Shown one piece after another: positions 57,460 through 64,000 of a stretch of 64,000 bases of DNA (positions are counted from its first letter, which is position 1; each line of letters begins with the position of its first letter). Origin of the DNA: Dicyema japonicum. Taxonomy: Eukaryota > Dicyemida > Rhombozoa > Dicyemidae. Under the pieces are notes generated by a model. It was not told the origin of the DNA and did not search any database. It saw only the letters and a program-made list of their open reading frames with translations. The DNA is taken from NCBI GenBank assembly GCA_011109175.1, contig RDEW01000038.1, positions 273,007 through 337,006 on the forward strand, given 5' to 3'. Made by a program: the position numbers and the translations under genes.

Positions 57460-58207
57460 ATGGAAATGAAAGGCCAAAACACAGACGAGATGAAAAGTGA
57501 ATCTTGGATCCAAGATTTGGCCTTTGCAGTTGATATTCCTTCACATATGAACGACCTTAATTTGGAATTGCAGGGCAAAAACAAGCTCATAACTCAGTTG
57601 TCAGATGATATCAAGTGTTTTATTTCGAAAATAAAATTATGGAAATCTCAGCTATTAAATAAAGATTTAGTTCATTTTTCTACGTGTAAACAACTGAGGA
57701 GTACTGTTGGTGCACATACTGTAATTAGTTTTTCCAAGTATGAAGGACAACTTTTTGTTAAAGGAATTTCTAAAAAATTTAATGATTTCTCGTTTTTTGA
57801 ACAATAATTTTCATTATTCACAGCACCATTCGTTTTTAATGCTTCCAATGCAGATAAAGTTTACAAATGGAATTGTTGGAGATCCAATCGGATTCTATAC
57901 TAAAGGCTAAATATTTGGAGGTTGGAATACTTGGTTTTTTTCACGTCTTACTGAAAAATTTAAAAACTTTAAAAATTTTGCTACCATAATAATTGCTATG
58001 TTTGGTTAGAAAGATGTGTGTAAACAACTTTGTTCATTTATGAAATTAACAAAAACAGTTCAAAGAACAAGACTCACTGATGAAAATTTATCGGCTTTAA
58101 TAAAAGTCGGGACTACACGAATAGTTGAGCTCAACATATCAAAAATTGTATCCGAAAAAGATGTCAATCTTCCGGAAGTTGCTCTAAACACGATTAGAAG
58201 ATGGTGA
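57460..58207 (+). pseudogene. hAT transposase, C-terminal part
   Basis: DEMKSESWIQDLAFAVDI, SHMNDLNLELQGKNKLITQL and IKLWKSQLLNKDLVHF (57460-57807) are the next blocks of the same hAT protein, followed by DVNLPEVALNTIRRW-like sequence at 58016-58207. A stop at 57805 and a break to 58016 separate the last two. The section between this and the N-terminal part is missing or rearranged. Confidence 0.8.
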
Positions 58208-58319
58208 CTACATATTTAGTTTTCCCTTATTTTTGGTTTTTCATTAAAATAAATAAGTAATCTTGATGAAAAATTATCATAAAAAGCGGCCCTCGAAGCT
58301 AAATAGTTTGACACCCCTG

Positions 58320-59460
58320 ACCTACTCCATTCCTATTCCTGGAGTGCAACAGGGAGATCCTCTTGGACCCCAATTGTTTTGCCTTGCAATAGAGAAAATC
58401 ACCAAACTTCCGTGCTCGCCCCCGGATACTGTTTTCCGGGATTTGGAAGTGATAATTCAAGCACCGTTGGAAGCTGGAATGGAATTAAATTACACTAAAT
58501 GCGAAACCTACAATTGCGGACTTTCAGAAGAGAAGTATTCAAAAGCTTTGTCATGTTTCGGTAAATTTACTGCCTGGAAGTATTTCCAAACCCGATGAAG
58601 AACTTATATTCTTCGGGTCCCCAATCACCATAAATGCAATGGGAAGAGCTATACGTGAAAAAACGACTGTTACTCGAAGAGACTCTGAACCGCATGTGTC
58701 TACTTGACATGCATACAACATTATTCCTCCTGAAAAACAGTCTCAACGTACAGAGGCTTGCATATGTCCTGAGGACTGCTCCCTATTTCACCCTGTGTGA
58801 CCAACTCGCACAGATTAACGAGATATTCCGTACGACAGCGGAACGTGTCTTCAAAGTCCGGTTCGAAGATTACTCATGGAAGTAAGCCACACTGCCGATG
58901 AGACTCGAAGGACTTGGAATTCGGAACCCTGTGGACCTTTCTCTCCCTTCATACCTATCATCGCTATTGGCCTGTGACTCCATGTCAAGAGGATTCTACA
59001 CTCAATACCTGAATTCTCTATTGACAAGGACGCCGGCCATGCTTGTGAGGCATGGAGCCACACTTATCAGCTTTCTCTGCCTTCCTTGTTCTCTCAACGG
59101 GGCTTGGACGATGCTATATGCTGGAATTCTTTCAAAGATTTGCTAGTGTCATCTAGCCAACATCGCCGCCGTGCCTGCTTGTTGTAGGGGGCCTCTTCCA
59201 AAGCGCCATTCCAATTGGAATTCTGGGTACCTTCCTGAATGATGAATGCGTCCGTATTAGGATCTCATTGCGAATGGGATTAAAAGTCTTGTGTTCCACA
59301 TCTGTGCCGATGCAGAGACAAGATCGACTTGATTTAGCCTACACACTCTATCCTGCATGAGGAGTGCAGGCAGATTTCCCAGAAGCCTGAACGAAGTCGT
59401 TAGGCGAGCTTTGGACGCTGCCGGACACCCCTTTATGCTCGAACCTGACAACAAAGAATA
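58320..59460 (+). mobile_element. LINE family G, 3' half
   Basis: PGVQQGDPLGPQLFCLAIE (58263-58598) resumes the RT. Then come AGMELNYTKCETYNCGLSEE, LDMHTTLFLLKNSLNVQRLA (58634-58885), MRLEGLGIRNPVDLSLPSYL (58898-59146), and a C-terminal [30 protein letters not shown] near 59400-59455. This order (GVQQGDPLGP, then LPxRxGGLGIR, then an arginine-rich H/R-LN-IV-RAL end) is that of a known LINE group. The YxDD block between 58430 and 58470 is deleted. Several frameshifts. Confidence 0.85.
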
Positions 59461-59569
59461 AATCTAGAAGATATCTTTCAGAGATATCAGGTGTCCTCCA
59501 GATGTTGTTACCACAATGACCGGATAATTTTATTTTTTGTTTTAACAATGGGAGAGAAGACGGATGCAT

Positions 59570-60060
59570 TTCTCTCCACTATGGGACGAACATTGTATTG
59601 GAACGAAATAACCCGCCTATGAATACCGAAAGTCAAAGTGGGTTCAGAGAAGGAAGATCAACAGCTGATGCAGTCTGGAGTCACTGATGGGGATGTGCAA
59701 CACTTCAAAGATATTGCAATGCCACCCACATTCTGGGAATAGATCTATCAAAAGCCTTTGATCGGTTAACAGGAACAAATTGATGACAGTGCTGGAAGGA
59801 CATCTTGACGAATAAAGTCTAACCAAACATAATTTCGTTTTGGAGATTTCATCCTTAAAGACAAACGAGTCCGGTTCTTGGCTTTTACCACTGAACCAAT
59901 TATCATTGATTCTACAAGAGCCCGGGACCTCTGGTAAATATCAAATATCGAAAACCTTTGGAAGCGTCCACGACGCCTGAGGACGGCCGGCCTCATACAG
60001 GGTAGCGAGGTCAAAGTTAAGACGTGATGCTTGTAGAATGTGTCTGATTACAACCATAAG
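59570..60060. mobile_element. LINE family D and other fragments
   Basis: Plus strand 59570-59830: ESQSGFREGRSTADAVWSH and LGIDLSKAFDRL match the family D RT (GQSGFRTGRSTADVVWGH, LGIDMSRAFDSV). From 59860 to 60060 the minus strand holds a different C-terminal piece (LATLYEAGRPQASWTLPKVF). Both decayed. Confidence 0.6.
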
Positions 60061-60069
60061 AACTGGATA

Positions 60070-60530
60070 AACATCTCCATGTATATCTGGGGTTATTTAA
60101 AAAACCCTCAAAAATTTAGTAAACAAAACAATGAAAACAAAATTCCCTTAATTGTTTCTCGACCTATATTAGTTGTGTATTTGCAAGTCTTGAAGTTATA
60201 AAATATGAAAGCATCTAATTCGAGAATTCAAAATCAATATATAAAATCAATACGAATTTCTTTCATTTGTATTTATTATTAAAATTCGAGTTATAACTGA
60301 TATAGAGTTTCTCGAACATTAGCGTCACTTTCCCAATCAATAACGCACTAATTTTTTAAGGTAAAAACAAACTTTTTTTTTAATTTTCAACACCTCCTCT
60401 GGAAACATAGTTTTTCTACGTGGTGAATAAATTATAATTGGAATAGGAGATGACGTAATAGGTAATGGACCATAATTTGTTATTAATAGCAATGTCAGCG
60501 AAACCATAAAAGTTAACTAATTTAAGATTC
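60070..60530. other. AT-rich stretch, nothing recognised
   Basis: No frame or repeat supported. Confidence 0.4.
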
Positions 60531-60539
60531 CACTTTTGC

Positions 60540-62140
60540 CATGCATCTCTGGACACGCGCTGTAAGTCGTTTCCATCCTCCCCTGTTTCTCGCAATCACT
60601 CTCAGGAATTTGATAGAAGAAGCAAACACAGTAGTTATTGGGATCTCGATACAGACCTCTCTCGGAGCTATTATTATCTTCAACGTATATGTTCCCCTCA
60701 AATTTCCTGTGCAAAAGGGTTTTCTATGGATTTATCTGCCCTAGATATGATGGAAAACTTGTTGGTATTTTAATGCCAAGCACCCTTCGTGGTATGAAAA
60801 ACAACCTCCAGACACAAGAGGATTTCATATAATTTCCCAATTAGAAAATCTGTCCATTATGAACGACCCAAATAAGAATACACGAACCTCGTATAATAGC
60901 AAGGATTCGATTACATCACCGGATATTACGTTATGTTCATCACGGCTTGCTTAGCTTATATGCTGGTCGGTAAACTATGACTTACGAATTGTTTTTTCTT
61001 TACCAAATATTAAAATTTTAAAGATTTAAAATTATTTTCAATATCCTAATACTTTATATTTTATGGTAAAAAAGTAAAAAGATTAAAATTTATTAAGTGG
61101 TGCCATAACTTTTTTGGCCCACTGTAAATACATCAAAGAAGTTATAACAGATGGCCTTAACAAAAGACCAGAACAGAAAAAGACGATTGTATGCTCAATT
61201 GATTTCCAGAAGGTTTTTGACTTGGTTTCGAGGAAGATTATCACGCACAAAATATATTCGTCGAACTTTGACGTATAGATGAAATTATGGTTGGGAAATT
61301 TCTTAAGTGGTCGACGAGGACGGGTACACCATGGTAATCGATGTTCCGTATCGAGACTATTAGCAAATGGCGTACCCCAGGGCTCCCCATAATCTCCCCT
61401 ATTGTTAAACGTTATGATGGATGACTTGCCACTCCCTCAGGGGACGATGACTTATTATTAACGTATGCTGATGATATAGTGATTGCCTCGAGGGATGTGA
61501 GTATTGTGGAAGCAACGAGAAGAATACAGGACAATATTAATAAATTAGGTTTATGGCTTTGGGAAAATCAATTGACTGCTACCCCGGAGAAGTCGGTGTC
61601 GACCTTATTCACGACAAACAGAAAACTAATGAAAGTATCAATTGACGTCACACTGGATAAGAAGAATATCCCGCAAAACAAATACCAGAAAATTCTGGGA
61701 GTTACTTTTGACACCTTCCTAATCTTTGCAAAACACGTTTATAATATGCTACTGACTTGTACGAAATAAATCAACTTCCTGAAGGCGTTCTTGGGAAACC
61801 TAAGAGACAAAAAAGATCTAAGTTGACTGGATGTCATGTACATACAGTTCATCAAGGTTACAATAGGATACGCATGTAATGTCTTGTGATTTAACCTTGC
61901 TGCAATAAGTTTGGATGAAATCTGCAAAATTCAAGTGAAGGCATCAAACCTACTAAGGATATATTCCCATGTGGAAATCCTGCCCAGAAACCTAGAAAAT
62001 ATGATAGAGGCGACTGGAACAGTGCTCTGCGAAGGACTCGAGTATGCGGACCCCATCCATATCGGAAATGCGCAGGAACGCAATCGGAACACCGAGAAAA
62101 GATGCAGAGAATGTTGAGGGAGGCTGGGATCACCTGAATT
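60540..62140 (+). mobile_element. LINE family B-like copy, decayed
   Basis: Endonuclease traces at 60640-60960: ALGxIIIFNVYVP, FNAKHPSWYEKQPPDTRGFH, SPDITLCSS. RT at 61140-61780: SIDFQKVFDLVSRKII, WLGNFLSGRRGRVHHGN, LANGVPQGSP, LLTYADDIVIASRDVSIVEA (catalytic block intact), NKYQKILGVTFDTFLIF. The C-terminus continues in other frames to about 62120 (RNTEKRCREC). About 150 bp including the linker between endonuclease and RT are replaced by AT-rich DNA near 61000-61130. Confidence 0.8.
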
Positions 62141-62329
62141 TTGTTTATTGGATTTGAATGGTGGTTTTCTGGTTCAAAAAATTGCAGATTTATCAGGCTC
62201 TTTGGCAGGAGAGTTTTTGACATCAGACGTAGTGATAGCAATCAGTATTCCCTGAGGAGTTTGAACGTTTTTCAATTTGCATAAACGGGAGCATTTGTTT
62301 ATATTGATGTGACTCACTTTTGTGTAGCG

Positions 62330-62580
62330 GTCCATTATGATATTTGAGTAAAATCACGTGGTGTTTGATTCTTGTCAATACTGGTTGCGTGGACTGTCTC
62401 CATTCTATTTTGTTTCGACTTACTTCCACATAAAGTATTATAAAATCCTCTAGTTTTGTTCGGTGGTTAATTTTGGTTGTTCCATCGGTCCAATTTCCTC
62501 TTGTTGAATAACTCTAATTTCACTATTAAGGCTGGATAGTTTGGCCTCATAATTTCTTAATACGAAAAATCTCTCAGATG
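62330..62580 (-). mobile_element. LINE family C linker fragment
   Basis: Base-level match to 14621-14830 in the decayed family C copy: aaatcacgtggtgtttgatt, ttgtcaatactggt, attttgtttcgact, ttagttttgttcggtggtta and ggatagtt-ggcc occur in the same order with scattered changes. Confidence 0.75.
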
Positions 62581-62859
62581 GAAATCTATTTGTGCATTAA
62601 AATCTGGTTTGGTAATTTCTTTTCCGATCGACGTGGAATACTCAAAATCAAAACTTATTTAGTTCTTTTCATTTCCTTTGAAATCTACTGTCACTCTTTT
62701 CACATCCGGCCGTTGTCAGCTAAATTCCCTTCAAATTATTCCATTCTTGTTGAAACATTTCACGTCATAAAACATCTCAAAAATATTTTGAATTAAATTT
62801 TACCAACAACTAACCTTCTCGAAACACGTGGATGAACAAAATACATAGGTTTCTCACAA

Positions 62860-63190
62860 AATCAATATTCTAAAAGTTGTATCAGATCATTTTTCAGTTA
62901 AGAATGCCTTCATATATAAACAATTAATTCGAATCTTAACTTCGTAAGCTCATGTTGGTTTTCTTTACTCAATTGATAAACTATATAAAATCAATAAATT
63001 CGCCATCAGAAAGATAACTGGATGTCCTAATCAACCTCCTATTAATCATCTCAACTACGAAACAAAAATCCTTCCAAACAAAGATCATTTGGGAATGAAA
63101 ACTATAAAAATCCACCCCCAAACCTATAAACCAGAAGATCGTTGTTATCCTTTATAGAAAATCCCTAAAAACTATTATGACAACTTGTGC
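62860..63190 (+). mobile_element. LINE C-terminal fragment
   Basis: KLYKINKFAIRKITGCPNQP then INHLNYETKILPNKDHLGMK parallels the family C C-terminus (LQKVQNSALRIITGCLKSTP, DHLHWESKILPLYDHLEMR). Confidence 0.65.
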
Positions 63191-63589
63191 CCTGTATTAA
63201 TTGTCATCTATATTCATATTCAGTCTCTCATATACAGAGGTCGTTTAAAAAAAGAAACACGATTTTGTTTCCAAGTGAGAACTCCGAATACTAGATACTA
63301 GCAAAATAATACACCGATCCCCTCATTCGATGGAATCAGGTTCCTCTTTACAGATGACATCTTTCTTCTAAACCGAAAATATTGAAAAGGAAAGAAGTGT
63401 TGAATGCAACAAATATTCAAATTTAGATTCCATCCAAATAGTCTTTATTCGATTAACTGCCATAGCAACTCTGTTAAATCATCTTAATAATTAAATTTAG
63501 CATCAAATCTACTCAAATGAGCTTTAAATTGGATTTCAAATTAAAAACTCATCAAAATATAAAAAAATTAAACCTAATGGTGTTTTTAG
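63191..63589. other. AT-rich stretch, nothing recognised
   Basis: About 400 bases between two LINE fragments with no coding frame, repeat family or RNA gene that I can support. Confidence 0.35.
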
Positions 63590-63840
63590 ATAATTGGTTG
63601 GAAGGCTGAGCTTATGACGTATTTCTAATGTACTTTATGTCATGACTGATGTAATACAAATAATACAGTTATTATTAAGCGATCTCGATCTGTTACGGTA
63701 ATGAACCTGAAAAACTAACAACAAACGCATCTTTCTCCACTCGCCACTGTTATAAGCAAGCTCCCGTAGTCCATCCAGATCTTCTCCTTCTCTGAGTTGT
63801 CTCCCAATCTTTTTTTGAATATCCAAAGTTGAATTCGAAT
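63590..63840 (-). mobile_element. LINE 3'-end fragment (family D-like)
   Basis: Minus strand: GRQLREGEDLDGLRELAYNS, then GEWRKM, matching the D-family ending SADDLDTLRELARSRGSW. A taataataactg tail lies near 63660. Confidence 0.55.
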
Positions 63841-64000
63841 CAAGTACGGTAGAAAATATGGAAGAATTATACCTTAAAAAATTTAAATGACAAAATTAAG
63901 AGACTTCAGTAATATAAAACTAACTATTTAAGAGCAATATTTTGGAAAAGTCAAGGTCTGAACAGTTTGCTATGGAGGGGGATTATATTGGGGGTGGAAT
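63841..64000. other. Window end, nothing recognised
   Basis: Short AT-rich remainder without a supported feature. Confidence 0.4.

Larger units (their letters stand above)
53336..58319 (+). mobile_element. hAT DNA transposon, about 5 kb, inserted in LINE family G
   Basis: The right end reads, inverted, CAGGGGTGTCAAACTATTTA; the left end (53336) reads TAAGGATGTCAAAATT, an eroded version of the same terminal repeat. Both continue into a ggcccgcgag/gagggccgc block. acctaatc (53328-53335) and acctactc (58320-58327) flank it, an 8-bp duplication matching at 7 of 8. Transposase pieces lie at 53780-54550 and 57460-58207. Between them sit a family A fragment and an integrase relic that inserted later. 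Confidence 0.85.

Noticed and set aside
1-64000. CRISPR arrays, operons, ribosome binding sites, bacterial insertion sequences
   Set aside because: The window is eukaryotic: spliced metazoan genes and LINEs. No regularly spaced direct repeats were seen.

Overview
This window is metazoan nuclear DNA, AT-rich and dominated by decayed transposable elements, with small intron-rich host genes in the gaps. The host genes are hard to see because most of their introns are only about 19-27 nt. I rebuilt eight by hand, matching splice phase at every junction: an SLC6 transporter, INTS7, ribosomal protein L18, PSMC3IP/HOP2, a POU-specific-domain protein and three unrecognised small proteins. Four give full-length orthologues (559, 856, 190 and 213 aa). 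Introns of this size in an animal point to a dicyemid mesozoan. That placement is an inference; no species is proven by the sequence.

Layout. 0-9 kb: a possible 3' end of a host gene, two copies of non-LTR family A, a Dong/R4-like fragment and the 3' end of family E, with four short N joins flanked by duplicated sequence. 9.1-11 kb: SLC6 gene (+). 11.7-16 kb: fragments of families B and A, then a decayed family C copy (-). 16.15-19.04 kb: INTS7 (+). 19-24.6 kb: LINE debris, a SINE, tandem duplications, a 130-aa four-TM protein gene and a hAT relic, then a 323-bp gap. 24.9-25.7 kb: RPL18 (-). 25.9-31 kb: two family D copies tail to tail, a Tigger-like relic, a family B copy and a Tc1/mariner relic. 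31.8-33.5 kb: a Ginger-like DNA transposon with 40-bp inverted ends. 33.7-34.5 kb: PSMC3IP (-). 34.8-43.8 kb: family B, a SINE with perfect target duplications, an integrase relic, a nearly intact family C copy with a 2A-like motif, and family D. 43.85-44.24 kb: POU-specific-domain gene (-). 44.7-47.7 kb: LINE ends. 47.77-48.81 kb: two divergent host genes 44 bp apart. 48.9-59.5 kb: a family A copy (-), then a family G LINE split by a 5-kb hAT element that itself carries other insertions. 59.5-64 kb: more LINE fragments.

LINE names A-G are my own labels for families recognised by shared protein or 3'-end sequence inside this window. Almost all copies are broken by stops and frameshifts. Several LINE families and the SINE end in TTA or AAT repeats, which suggests the SINE borrows a resident LINE's machinery. 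The host genes do not form a pathway; they are unrelated housekeeping, transport, meiosis and regulatory genes between repeats.
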